Of a stretch of 45,160 bases of DNA, positions 36,521 to 45,160 are shown one piece after another; within the stretch, counting starts at the first letter, position 1, and the number at the start of each line of letters is the position of its first letter. Source of the stretch: Candidatus Zhuqueibacterota bacterium (lineage in GTDB: Bacteria > Zhuqueibacterota > Zhuqueibacteria > Thermofontimicrobiales > Thiofontviventaceae); the NCBI GenBank assembly GCA_016931935.1, contig JAFGDW010000347.1:1-45160 (forward strand). The letters run 5' to 3'. Both the position numbers and the translations under genes were made by a program. A model generated the notes under the pieces. That model did no database searches, was not told the DNA's origin, and saw only the letters and a program-made list of their open reading frames with translations.

Positions 36521-37555
36521 TTAGAATAGTCGAATCATCTTTATTCTTTTTAAGCCCCACAATATTGATGTAAAGAATAGCAGGAGCAAGAAATAATGGT
36601 ACGGATAATAGACTATTGACATACATAAACCGATCACACCCCAAAACAAACTAACACCATACAACAGCAAAACCGTCGTTCGATGACTATAGCCCAAATT
36701 AAGCACACGATGATGAATATGGTATTTATCTGCTTTAAACGGATGGATCCCATTTTTTATGCGCCGCACAAACGCGACTGTTGTATCCAATATCGGGACT
36801 CCCAGTACGACAATCGGTATTGTCATGCTAAGCGCAGCGTTTTCTCGGAATGTACCATTAATTGAGAAACAGGCCAGCATAAATCCCAGAAACAGACTCC
36901 CCGAATCACCGAGAAAAATTTTGGCCGGATTAAAATTGAAAATTAGGAATCCCGCAAGCGTTCCAGCCAAAATTGCTGAAGGAATCGCGGAGGCCAGGTT
37001 ATTAAACCATAATGAAATTGCAATCATGATAAATAATGCGCCCAGCGTAATGCCGGCTGCCAGGCCATCCAAACCATCAATTAGATTTAACGCATTAGTT
37101 AAGAATACGATCCAGAAAAGCGTAAACGGAATATTGAAATATCCCAACGAGATGATATTGCCAAATGGACTAATCACCTGGTTGATATTATATCCAAATA
37201 ATATGACAATCGTCGCTGCAATAAACTGACCGGTTAATTTCTGATAACAGGAGATTCCTTTAATATCATCAATTATTCCTGTGAAATGGACAATTATGCC
37301 TCCCAATAAAAACACAATTAATTCACGTTTTAAATAGTCAAATTGTGCGCCAGAAAATAAATATATGAAAATTACTCCGCACAAAAAAGCAACAACGATC
37401 GGAACTCCACCAAGCAAGGGGACGTGACCATTATGAATCGTTCGATTATTATGTTTCGCCCATATCTGAATTTTTTTTGCAGCACTACGAATGATCGGCG
37501 TTAATATAATTGTGATTATAAAGGTCAGGCTAATCGTACAAAGCAGCAGAATCAT
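36521..37555 (-). CDS. WecA-like polyprenyl-phosphate sugar-1-phosphate transferase (copy 2)
   Basis: The 344-residue protein has about 10-11 membrane helices and the family motifs HNGHVPLLGGVPI, LNLIDGLDGLAAG (catalytic Asp), KIFLGDSGSLFLG and a C-terminal HIHHRVLNLGYSH. The intact HIHH motif and DGLDGLAAG make it a more typical WecA than copy 1. It would start a second lipid-linked glycan for the genes to its right. Its stop lies 16 bases before the start of the C25 peptidase gene, so the peptidase is likely cotranscribed with this locus. Confidence 0.94.
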   Translation of the reverse strand: MILLLCTISLTFIITIILTPIIRSAAKKIQIWAKHNNRTIHNGHVPLLGGVPIVVAFLCGVIFIYLFSGAQFDYLKRELIVFLLGGIIVHFTGIIDDIKGISCYQKLTGQFIAATIVILFGYNINQVISPFGNIISLGYFNIPFTLFWIVFLTNALNLIDGLDGLAAGITLGALFIMIAISLWFNNLASAIPSAILAGTLAGFLIFNFNPAKIFLGDSGSLFLGFMLACFSINGTFRENAALSMTIPIVVLGVPILDTTVAFVRRIKNGIHPFKADKYHIHHRVLNLGYSHRTTVLLLYGVSLFWGVIGLCMSIVYYPYHYFLLLLFFTSILWGLKRIKMIRLF

Positions 37556-37630
37556 AACCTTCTCCTAATATTTCATGGATGTATCAAGATATTAATTTCA
37601 AATGCTTATCAATTGATCAATCAAAACATC

Positions 37631-38770
37631 CTATCCGTCCAGTAAGTTACCATATACAGTATTTATAGATTTTATTGTCTTCTCAATACTAAATTTATCA
37701 CTAACACGTTGACGCCCCGCTTCTCCCATTCTTCGCGCCAATTCTTTATCATCTAATAATTTCAAGCTATACTCCCCAATTTTTTGATAATCACCCGGAG
37801 GAGCCAAAAATCCGGTTTCACCGTGTATCACCAGTTCGTTGTTGCCTTTTATATCCGTGGCGACAACCGGTTTCGCCAACGCCATTCCCTCCAAAATAGT
37901 GAGTGGTAATCCCTCCCACAGGGATGTTAACACCATGACATCAAGTTGATTGATTAATTCAAAAACATCCTCGCGCCAGCCTAAAAATTGAACGGCATCG
38001 GAAACACCCAATGTTTCGCTTAACTCGATTAACTCATCTTTTAATGGTCCATCTCCGATCATTAGAAATTTTGCAGCGGGCAATTCGCTGGTTACATAGG
38101 GAATTGCACGGATAAAGTCATGCGGCGCCTTCTGTTTCCACAATCGGGAGACCATGCCTACCAGCGCGCCATTTTTTTTTATTCCGATCAGCTTCTCTAA
38201 TCCGATATTTAATTCGGACCGTGTATGATTAACGTCGATCCCGTTATAGATCGTCACCATTTTTTCTTTTGGCATCAGTTTCATTTGTTCGGCGACATGA
38301 CGATCCTTATCATTCACAAAAATCACTCTGTCCGACAGAAATCCGGCACATTTTTCCAGGCAGCCAACGATAAAACGGGTTAGTTTCGATGACTGTTCAT
38401 GAAATGCAAATCCTTGTACTGTGTGTACAATACATCTGACCCCAGCAAGCTTGGCTGCTAAACGGCCAACAATCCCCGGTTTTGACGAATGGGTATGAAC
38501 AAGGTTATATTGCTCCTTTTTGAATAATCGATACAGTTTTAAAACTGCCAGCAAATCGAAAATTGGATGAATTTCCCGTCGTAATTCATTAATAACGATA
38601 CAGCGAATATTGTACTTTTTTAATGTCTCCGTTAATGCGCCTTCAGCATGACAAATCACATGAATTTCATAGATATCCGGATCCAGCCGCGTTAAAATAT
38701 CCACCATCGCTTTTTGTACGCCACTCATGATGGGCAATACCTGGATATGTGCAATTTTATGTTTGGGCAT
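37631..38770 (-). CDS. Family 4 glycosyltransferase
   Basis: This GT-B enzyme of 379 residues has HKIAHIQVLPIMSGVQKAM at the N-terminus and VHTHSSKPGIVGRLAAKLAG in the first domain. In the second domain it has GMVSRLWKQKAPHDFI and MIGDGPLKDEL, with the donor motif EGLPLTILEGMALAKPVVATD (E-x7-E). The HSSKPGIVGR region resembles WbnK/galactosyl- or fucosyl-type transferases of O-antigen clusters, but the sugar cannot be named. It is 11 bases downstream of another family 4 transferase. Confidence 0.93.
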   Translation of the reverse strand: MPKHKIAHIQVLPIMSGVQKAMVDILTRLDPDIYEIHVICHAEGALTETLKKYNIRCIVINELRREIHPIFDLLAVLKLYRLFKKEQYNLVHTHSSKPGIVGRLAAKLAGVRCIVHTVQGFAFHEQSSKLTRFIVGCLEKCAGFLSDRVIFVNDKDRHVAEQMKLMPKEKMVTIYNGIDVNHTRSELNIGLEKLIGIKKNGALVGMVSRLWKQKAPHDFIRAIPYVTSELPAAKFLMIGDGPLKDELIELSETLGVSDAVQFLGWREDVFELINQLDVMVLTSLWEGLPLTILEGMALAKPVVATDIKGNNELVIHGETGFLAPPGDYQKIGEYSLKLLDDKELARRMGEAGRQRVSDKFSIEKTIKSINTVYGNLLDG

Positions 38771-38781
38771 ATATTTGTAAT

Positions 38782-39921
38782 TTAGCTATTATAAATATCT
38801 TTATAGACTTGCAAGGTATCTTTAGCAGTTTTTTCCCAACTGAAATCTTTTACTCTTTTTTTTCCGCTTGCTATTAGCCTGTTCCTCAATTTTATATCGG
38901 AAATCATTTTTGACATCGCATTTCCTATTTCTTCAGCGTTATAGGGATTGATAGTTATTGCGCAATTGCCTGCAATCTCAGGCATTGATGAAATATTGGA
39001 AGTAATGACCGGTGTTCCACACGCCATTGCTTCTAATACTGGAATGCCAAAACCTTCATAGATTGATGGCAAAACAAAACAAGTCGCATTAGCATAAAAA
39101 TATTTAACATCGCTCTCTGAAACATACCCAATAAAGAAAACATCATTGTCTAATCCCAATTCAACAACCTTTTTTTCCGGCTCGTTATAATCACTATAAG
39201 GCTTACCCCCAATAATTAATTTATGATTCGTTTTGTTCTTATTCTTAAACAACGCGAATCCCTCAATCAAGCGTACTAAATTTTTATGTGGTCGACGTTC
39301 ACCCATGAAAAAAAAGTATTCAGAAAGGCTTGCCGGAATTTTATAATTGTTCAGAACGTTGATTCCATCATTATGATTTTCATCAGAAACATCATTGCTC
39401 ATAGCTTCATAAACCACTATAATTTTATTAAACGGAATTTTCAAAATATCGACTAAATCGCTCTTTGTGCTATGGGATACAGCAATGATTTTTCTTGCTT
39501 TTAGCGCAGCTAAACGCATAATAAATTTCGTATAAGCGTTTTTTAACCATCTATTTCCGATATATAATGACTTATGTCGAATATATGTTAAATCATGAAC
39601 TGTAAAAACTGAGTTATAAAAATTGAAAACCGGCAAATCAAAATTTGGGTAATGATATAAATCGGGCTTAAATTGTCGTAATGCCAAAGGTACTAACAAT
39701 TGTTGAGCAAGAGATACTTCACGAATATTAGCACTATGTTTAATTAAATTTTCCTGATCAAGTAAATGAAACGGATGACTCGAATTTAATCCTCCATTAA
39801 ATAATGCATGATACTCGTTGTCCTGATCAATTTTAAGTAAATATTTTAAAAGATTGTATGTATATATTCCAATGCCAGTATTTTTATTTATTATTACACG
39901 ACAATCAATACATATTTTCAT
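38782..39921 (-). CDS. Family 4 glycosyltransferase (mannosyltransferase-like)
   Basis: The 379-residue GT-B protein starts KICIDCRVIINKNTGIGIYTYNLL, a pattern of mannosyltransferase-type family 4 enzymes. It has FTVHDLTYIRH, AVSHSTKSDLV, FFFMGERRPHKNLVRLIEGF and the donor motif EGFGIPVLEAMACGTPVITS (E-x7-E). The likely sugar is a hexose such as mannose, from overall similarity only. The base composition is distinctly AT-rich, as in the genes to its right. Confidence 0.93.
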   Translation of the reverse strand: MKICIDCRVIINKNTGIGIYTYNLLKYLLKIDQDNEYHALFNGGLNSSHPFHLLDQENLIKHSANIREVSLAQQLLVPLALRQFKPDLYHYPNFDLPVFNFYNSVFTVHDLTYIRHKSLYIGNRWLKNAYTKFIMRLAALKARKIIAVSHSTKSDLVDILKIPFNKIIVVYEAMSNDVSDENHNDGINVLNNYKIPASLSEYFFFMGERRPHKNLVRLIEGFALFKNKNKTNHKLIIGGKPYSDYNEPEKKVVELGLDNDVFFIGYVSESDVKYFYANATCFVLPSIYEGFGIPVLEAMACGTPVITSNISSMPEIAGNCAITINPYNAEEIGNAMSKMISDIKLRNRLIASGKKRVKDFSWEKTAKDTLQVYKDIYNS

Positions 39922-40025
39922 TAACGCTCTCTTCTTTAATTTGTCCCAACATTGGTGTATCGCACAATTCCGCCAATGATATCACTTCTAATTATCGCAG
40001 AATAAGCAATGTACCTAATCACATA

Positions 40026-40727
40026 TCAGCGTTTGCTGCCAATATAATATAAAGCACTTGCCAAAATATGAGCATTTTTGGCATGAACTGTCAGGTAATC
40101 AAAATATTTTAGTATAAATACTGCCCACCCTGTAATAAATTCAATAAGTTTAATTATATAAATATTGGTAAAATAAATTACCGGAAGCTTTCTGATATAC
40201 CAGGTTAAAACAGAAATTGGCCCTCCGCAAACTCCTACTTCATGTTCCTTAAATTCTCCAAACAAAATTTTTAATCCCGCTTTTGTAAATCGCTGATAGT
40301 CATGTGGATCGGCATGAAATCCCTGAAGAAAAGGCACTTCGGCGTAGACAATACCGTCGGATTTCAAACATCTTTTAATTTCCTCGATGACTTTTACAGG
40401 ATTTTTGACATGCTCCAGGACCGCAGTAATTATGATTAGATTAAATGAATCATTACAAAACGGCAAATTATGTGCATCACCAATAATATTTACATCATTA
40501 TAATTTTCAATATCAAAATTAATTATTTTGTTATCAAATTTTCTTCCGCCACTTCCGATATCCAAAATTCTTCTATTAGGCGTTGAACTAAAATCCGTTA
40601 TCAAACGTTTTAATTTTTTTTTGTTTACATTCAGAACTGGATCAGGTGGTTTCATCCACTGAATAATTTTTTTCTCTCTCCATGAGTACTTTTTATCTAT
40701 AATAGAGTTGCTATCCATATTTCCCAA
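40026..40727 (-). CDS. Class I SAM-dependent methyltransferase
   Basis: The 233-residue protein has ILDIGSGGRKFDNKIINFDIE as motif I and its continuation, DAHNLPFCNDSFNLIIITAVLEHV and the VYAEVPFLQGFHADPHDYQRFT segment. That segment is characteristic of a methyltransferase group found in polysaccharide loci. The C-terminal 70 residues are hydrophobic and may associate with the membrane. The acceptor is unknown. The gene lies 14 bases downstream of the family 2 transferase. Confidence 0.87.
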   Translation of the reverse strand: MGNMDSNSIIDKKYSWREKKIIQWMKPPDPVLNVNKKKLKRLITDFSSTPNRRILDIGSGGRKFDNKIINFDIENYNDVNIIGDAHNLPFCNDSFNLIIITAVLEHVKNPVKVIEEIKRCLKSDGIVYAEVPFLQGFHADPHDYQRFTKAGLKILFGEFKEHEVGVCGGPISVLTWYIRKLPVIYFTNIYIIKLIEFITGWAVFILKYFDYLTVHAKNAHILASALYYIGSKR

Positions 40728-40741
40728 AAAGTAAAAAATTC

Positions 40742-41644
40742 TTATTTGTACAACATTCTTATCATTTTTAAATATGATGCAGGTGAAATATCATTGCGAA
40801 AAAAACTTAAAAGAAATCTGATAAATAATCCATATGTGTAAATAAGGTGTGCCAAAATTAGACTAAAAGAGCCATGAAATTCTTTTATTAATGAGCAGTT
40901 GTTTTTTATACCAATTAAATAGCTATTTTCAGGATTTTTTTTTGTGCTTTGCCCTCTTAAATGTAGCACTTCAATATTGTTAAAAACACCAACTTTCCAA
41001 TTTTTAATTTGAGCACGATAGCAAAATTCCATGTCTTCACCATACATAAAAAAACGTTCATTCAAATAACCAATATCATTTATTACCTCACGACGCACAA
41101 AAAGGCAAGCGCCACATACATAATCAACTTCATAAAAATCGATATCTCTACGTTTGGGAAATGCATTAATCATTTTATAATACATTGGAGAATCAAGCAA
41201 TAATACTTGAGTTTTAAATAATTCCCAAATTGAAATAAATTTTCCTCCGGATGCCTGCTGACTTCCATCCGGTAAAGTGAGTTTGACACCTAATATTCCT
41301 ACTTCATTGTTTGTCAGTAAAAATTTTTCAGCGCTTTCTAAAAAATCATTCGTCACTATTTCTGTATCAGAATTTAAAAGCAGAATAACTTCCCCTTGAC
41401 TGGCCTTGATAGCAGTGTTATTTGCCCTGGCAAATCCCACATTTTCTTTATTCTCAATTAAAATGACATCAGCAGCATATTCACTCTTCAGCATGCTTAC
41501 ACTGTCATCAGTCGAGCTATTATCGACGACGATGATTTCATAATTTGTGTTGAGATTTTTCTTTATTATTGAACTTATACAATTTCTTAAATGTCTTTTC
41601 GTGTTCCAGTTAACTATAATGATTGAAAATATTACTTGATTCAT
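40742..41644 (-). CDS. Family 2 glycosyltransferase, WbbL (rhamnosyltransferase)-like
   Basis: The 300-residue GT-A enzyme begins SIIIVNWNTKRHLRNCISSI. It has IIVVDNSSTDDS, NVGFARANNTAI, the metal-binding LLLNSDTEI, DGSQQASGG, YVCGACLFVRREV and MYGEDMEFCYRAQIKNW. The pattern is that of WbbL-like enzymes, many of which transfer rhamnose from dTDP-rhamnose, but no dTDP-rhamnose genes are in the window. A C-terminal hydrophobic stretch may anchor it to the membrane. Confidence 0.92.
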   Translation of the reverse strand: MNQVIFSIIIVNWNTKRHLRNCISSIIKKNLNTNYEIIVVDNSSTDDSVSMLKSEYAADVILIENKENVGFARANNTAIKASQGEVILLLNSDTEIVTNDFLESAEKFLLTNNEVGILGVKLTLPDGSQQASGGKFISIWELFKTQVLLLDSPMYYKMINAFPKRRDIDFYEVDYVCGACLFVRREVINDIGYLNERFFMYGEDMEFCYRAQIKNWKVGVFNNIEVLHLRGQSTKKNPENSYLIGIKNNCSLIKEFHGSFSLILAHLIYTYGLFIRFLLSFFRNDISPASYLKMIRMLYK

Positions 41645-41657
41645 AAATCCACACGAT

Positions 41658-42788
41658 CTAATTGAATTTGGTGTAAGTAGATGCTGACAACCGAAATAGT
41701 GATAGTGTTAATCCAATAAACATAATCAGTACAAACCTGAACGAGTCTGAAATAAAGCCAAATAATATATATGCCATAACCGGTACTGATAGAAATTTTA
41801 AACCGTTTAAGTATGGATCAAATTTTTCACCTGCGCCGGATAAAGAAAATTTATGATTAAAAATTTTATAAATAAGAATTATTATCATTAAACTAAATGT
41901 TAACAACGCGAAAACGCCTTCTTCTGCTGCAACTTGTAATAATACATTATGAGGTTCTAATTTTTCCGGTTCTGTGGAATAAATAGTAGTATGATCAGCA
42001 TTTTGTTGTAAATAAATGGGAAAATTTAAACTGCCGATTCCAGTGAATGGTTTTTCCGAAAACGCTTTTAATGCAACCTCGGCCATTCCCATTCGCTCAC
42101 TATTACTGGACTTTGTATTTATGCGCAGTTGAATGACTTCAATTATCGGAGTAAATTTTATCAATAGTAGAGATAAAATTAAAAAAAAAGAAAATATGAA
42201 CAGGCGTTTCTGAAAAGATGTTTTTATAAATAGTAAAATTGAGTAGATAATCAGCACAACCCAAACGCCGCGCGTCATAGAGAACAGAGCACTTAAAAAA
42301 AAGATTGCTGCAAATACGATCGTAACATTCTTCTTAAATTTTATAAATGGAATCAATAATGCCAATCCATAAACAGCAGGATAGTCAGATAATATCCTTC
42401 CAACTATTAATGAGCCGGGATTCTTTATCACATTCAATATGCTTACAATAATAAAACAAAAATTACTAAACCAAAAGAGCCAATAAATTTTTTTAAAATT
42501 TTTAAAATCACGAACATAGAAAAATATTAGAAATGAGAAAACCAAAATTTCGATCCATTTAAAAAACGCTTTTAACACTCTCATTTCGCTTGAAGCAAAA
42601 CTAGTTGAAATTAGTATAAAAGTTATATACAATACAGAGCTAATTAAAAAGACATGAAATAATTGAATATCTGTTATTTTAATTTTATATCCGTAGCGCA
42701 ATACATAAGCTGGTAATATTATCACTAAAAATGATAATAATACTACTTCAAAAACATTGAAATAAAAGCCAAAGAGATTTATAATCAT
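41658..42788 (-). CDS. O-antigen ligase / Wzy-type polymerase (copy 2)
   Basis: The 376-residue protein has about 10-12 membrane helices. Characteristic features are SMTRGVWVVLI, KAFSEKPFTGIGSLNFPIYL and EPHNVLLQVAAEEGVFAL with the HN pair before the last helices. It is a polymerase or ligase of surface glycan and is the second such protein in the window; it belongs with flippase copy 2 to its right. The coding sequence is strongly AT-rich. Confidence 0.87.
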   Translation of the reverse strand: MIINLFGFYFNVFEVVLLSFLVIILPAYVLRYGYKIKITDIQLFHVFLISSVLYITFILISTSFASSEMRVLKAFFKWIEILVFSFLIFFYVRDFKNFKKIYWLFWFSNFCFIIVSILNVIKNPGSLIVGRILSDYPAVYGLALLIPFIKFKKNVTIVFAAIFFLSALFSMTRGVWVVLIIYSILLFIKTSFQKRLFIFSFFLILSLLLIKFTPIIEVIQLRINTKSSNSERMGMAEVALKAFSEKPFTGIGSLNFPIYLQQNADHTTIYSTEPEKLEPHNVLLQVAAEEGVFALLTFSLMIIILIYKIFNHKFSLSGAGEKFDPYLNGLKFLSVPVMAYILFGFISDSFRFVLIMFIGLTLSLFRLSASTYTKFN

Positions 42789-42868
42789 GCTATTCTAAGC
42801 TAATGGTTAAAACATCCGAAGTAACTTAAAAGTTATTATATCTTTCCAACCAACTAATTTTCAATCAA

Positions 42869-44029
42869 TTATTCATGGATGTTAATTATTTCCCCATAAA
42901 TTTTGTGCAAATTTGCCGCTATCGTTCTCCAGGAGTACAAATTTTCAACTCTTTGTTTCGCGACTTTAACCAATTTACTAACATCAATAGATTTCAATCT
43001 GACTGCTTCAATTTTATCACTCAATTCATTAATATTTCCAGCCTGAAATATCAATCCGGAATTTTCAATTACAAATGGTATTTCACCAGTATTAGATCCA
43101 ATGACTGGAATTTCACATGCCATTGCTTCTAAAAGTACCTTCCCCAGTTGTTCAACCCAATATTTACTTTCATGGGAGGGTAACACCAACGTATCGAGAC
43201 AATTGAGATATTTGCTAATCTCTGTATTTGAAATTGAGTCAACAGTGATAAGGCGATTTGCAAACGATATTTGTTCTGCAAGTGACTTAATTTCATTTTT
43301 TAAAGGACCGTCGCCAATTAACAAGAGTTTTACGTTTGCTGGCAATTGCCCAACGGCTTTTACTAAATCCAATATTCCTTTTTCGATCACAAATCTGCCA
43401 ACATATCCAACGACAAAACTCCCCAAAAGTCCGAGTTTTTTTCTTATATCATTGGCATCTTGCTTCTTAATAAGCTCAAAATCAATTCCCCATCTAAGAA
43501 CATGTGTCCCCTTTAAAAAACCTCTTGCACGCAGTACATTATCAGCGCTTACCGTTATTGGTGTCGCATAATTCGCATGCCGATATGAGTAGTTCTCAAT
43601 GTATTTATATATATTCGAAAAGCGAAATGGATATTTTTGGTGAATTAAATTCTCCCACGTTATAAACACAACTTTGGCTTTTGGTAAAAAAATGTTACGA
43701 GCCAATAGCACTTGTAATGTAAAAATGCTATGCGGTTCCTGGAAAATATGGATAATATCGGGCTGAAAACTTTTGAGTATCTTTCGAAATGATGAGAAAT
43801 AAAAACTCCTATGATGATAACCCGCAAACGCTACCCTAATCGGGAATATAGTATAATTTTCCTCATTTGTATTTTCTTCAAATTCATGGTGTTTATAATT
43901 GAAATTCCAGCATTGGGGTGTAATCACACAAAGATCAATATCATTATATTCAGCAATTTCCTCATATTTCTTTCTTTCCGATCGTAAAACTCCCATCTGA
44001 TCAATTAATAGTATTTTAATTTTTTTCAT
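42869..44029 (-). CDS. Family 4 glycosyltransferase
   Basis: This GT-B enzyme of 386 residues has IKILLIDQMG at the start, DIIHIFQEPHS in the first domain and the second-domain VGYVGRFVIEKGILDLVKA and LLIGDGPLKNEI. The donor motif is EQLGKVLLEAMACEIPVIGS, with the two glutamates in E-x7-E spacing. The donor and acceptor sugars are unknown. It starts one base after the flippase stop codon, so the two are probably coupled. Confidence 0.92.
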   Translation of the reverse strand: MKKIKILLIDQMGVLRSERKKYEEIAEYNDIDLCVITPQCWNFNYKHHEFEENTNEENYTIFPIRVAFAGYHHRSFYFSSFRKILKSFQPDIIHIFQEPHSIFTLQVLLARNIFLPKAKVVFITWENLIHQKYPFRFSNIYKYIENYSYRHANYATPITVSADNVLRARGFLKGTHVLRWGIDFELIKKQDANDIRKKLGLLGSFVVGYVGRFVIEKGILDLVKAVGQLPANVKLLLIGDGPLKNEIKSLAEQISFANRLITVDSISNTEISKYLNCLDTLVLPSHESKYWVEQLGKVLLEAMACEIPVIGSNTGEIPFVIENSGLIFQAGNINELSDKIEAVRLKSIDVSKLVKVAKQRVENLYSWRTIAANLHKIYGEIINIHE

Positions 44030-44030
44030 A

Positions 44031-45160
44031 TTAGGAAAGACTATTGGCCTGCCGTTCAGTCCTCGTTATTAAGGGCATTAAATAAATTCTAATATATTGA
44101 AATACTGGTACTTTCAGTAATGTAGTAAAAATAAGATACATCAGACAAAATGTAATCACAGAAATAATGAGATTAATAATAGTGTCATTTTTAATCATTG
44201 ATACAATTACCATACTAACAATTGAGGCTGCTAATAATTTAAGCACAAATTTCAACGGATATGAAAATTTCAATAAATTTTTAATGTTAAAGTACTCTAC
44301 AGAAATTACAAGCACAGTTGAGCAACCAGTGGCAATCATTGCTCCTAATGCGCCATATTTAGGTATAAGTAAAATATCTAATATTAAGTTTATAATACCG
44401 ATGGATATTCGATAACAAAGAACGAGTTTCTCTCTCTTTAAAGAATAAAGGACAGTGGAATTTAATCCACTTCCTAAAAGCATTGATAAAAAATACAATG
44501 TTCCAAACACTTGAAATAAGATAATACTTTGTTCATACTCAACACTTAACAGCAGTTTAATAATTGCAGCCGCTTTTACAATAAAAAAAATGAACAGTGG
44601 AATCAGAAATACAAGAAAAGCTTTCAATATCTTACGCCATGCCTGGACAATTGCAAATGTATTGTTTTTGCTTTCCAGCTCTGAAAAAGTCGATAGTCCT
44701 AACCCACCTAATCCCGAAGTTACAATATAAGAAAGCGCCATTACCAAAGTAAATGCAATGTTATAGCACCCGATTTGTTCTTTTGCAATTAAATAAAAAC
44801 TCATTAACAAGATATCGAGATAACGACCAAGGAAATAATTAATAATTTTTATTAACCAAACAGAAAAGCCTGATTTAACAATTTCAATTATCGCTACCTT
44901 TTGAGGATACTGAGTTAAATACTCTTTTACTTTTACAAAAAATAGAACTGTAATAAAGAAATAGGCTATACCATAACTAAGCAAAACATCATAAACACCC
45001 AGCCTATAGATAAATAGAATCACAAAAACTACAATTAATAAAAGAAGTTTAAAAATTAGATTTATAAGTGTAACGAATTTTGTACGATAAAATGATTGAA
45101 ATACAAATTCAAAAATAATTGCGTAATTATAAAAGAATACATATAGAAAAATTATATTAA
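44031..45160 (-). CDS. Wzx-like polysaccharide flippase (copy 2), N-terminus outside the window
   Basis: The visible 376 codons encode a membrane protein of the MOP flippase superfamily with about 10 helices in view. Among them are SGFSVWLIKIINYFLGRYLDILLM, YNIAFTLVMALSYIV and the LLIPKYGALGAMIATG segment that is typical of this family. A GTG at 45023 could be taken as a start. However, the reading frame stays open with flippase-like hydrophobic sequence to the last base of the window, so the gene is cut by the edge and begins outside. It should move the lipid-linked unit built by the neighbouring transferases. Confidence 0.88.
   Translation of the reverse strand, partial: NIIFLYVFFYNYAIIFEFVFQSFYRTKFVTLINLIFKLLLLIVVFVILFIYRLGVYDVLLSYGIAYFFITVLFFVKVKEYLTQYPQKVAIIEIVKSGFSVWLIKIINYFLGRYLDILLMSFYLIAKEQIGCYNIAFTLVMALSYIVTSGLGGLGLSTFSELESKNNTFAIVQAWRKILKAFLVFLIPLFIFFIVKAAAIIKLLLSVEYEQSIILFQVFGTLYFLSMLLGSGLNSTVLYSLKREKLVLCYRISIGIINLILDILLIPKYGALGAMIATGCSTVLVISVEYFNIKNLLKFSYPLKFVLKLLAASIVSMVIVSMIKNDTIINLIISVITFCLMYLIFTTLLKVPVFQYIRIYLMPLITRTERQANSLS

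Noticed and set aside
45021..45023. GTG at 45023 as the start of the last flippase
   Set aside because: The frame stays open with hydrophobic flippase-like sequence to the window edge, so the gene is truncated by the window.

Overview
The window looks like part of the chromosome of a free-living Gram-negative bacterium of the Fibrobacteres-Chlorobi-Bacteroidetes (FCB) side of the tree. The main clue is a 1933-residue secreted C25 (gingipain-type) peptidase ending in an FlgD-like type IX secretion sorting domain. O-antigen ligase/Wzy-type polymerases, Wzx-type flippases and WecA-like transferases point the same way. Strong Shine-Dalgarno sequences and several TTG/GTG starts argue against classical Bacteroidetes. 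A candidate-phylum relative such as Calditrichota or KSB1 is plausible, but that is inference.

Left part (about 1-21.4 kb) is mostly housekeeping and metabolic genes on the minus strand. In coordinate order it holds a GNAT-nitrilase fusion and a divergent Sir2 protein whose catalytic His position is Gln. A gene-poor 0.87 kb stretch follows, with a GC-rich, multi-hairpin element. Next come an SDR gene broken by one in-frame stop and a uridine-kinase-like ATPase. A transcription unit NfeD - flotillin - nadE follows and ends in a clear terminator. A seven-gene string then reads rsmI - CDP-alcohol phosphatidyltransferase - inositol-3-phosphate synthase - MATE transporter - tmk - S41 peptidase - ppdK. 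It also ends in a hairpin, and its second and third genes together predict an inositol phospholipid. A plus-strand GT2 glycosyltransferase meets a tryptophanase gene tail to tail with overlapping stop codons. Upstream of the tryptophanase lie a palindromic REP/MITE-like element and an atypical SDR.

Right part (about 21.5-45.2 kb) is a surface polysaccharide locus, almost all on the minus strand. It has a sugar-nucleotide epimerase, two WecA/MraY-family initiating transferases, six glycosyltransferases, three SAM methyltransferases, two O-antigen ligase/polymerase proteins and two flippases, the last cut by the window edge. The genes look like two stacked assembly systems: 21.5-29.8 kb and 36.5-45.2 kb, the second visibly more AT-rich. 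The giant C25 peptidase sits between them.

The most interesting item is that peptidase. It carries two copies of a domain resembling the FAM3/ILEI (PANDER) domain of animal secreted proteins, which is related to the sugar-binding stem domain of POMGnT1. One copy precedes the protease domain and one follows it. With the neighbouring glycan genes this suggests a cell-surface peptidase that recognises glycans. The window also holds several different families of intergenic inverted repeats, one of which supplies the last codons of a WecA-like gene. No CRISPR array, tRNA, rRNA, integrase or transposase gene was seen.
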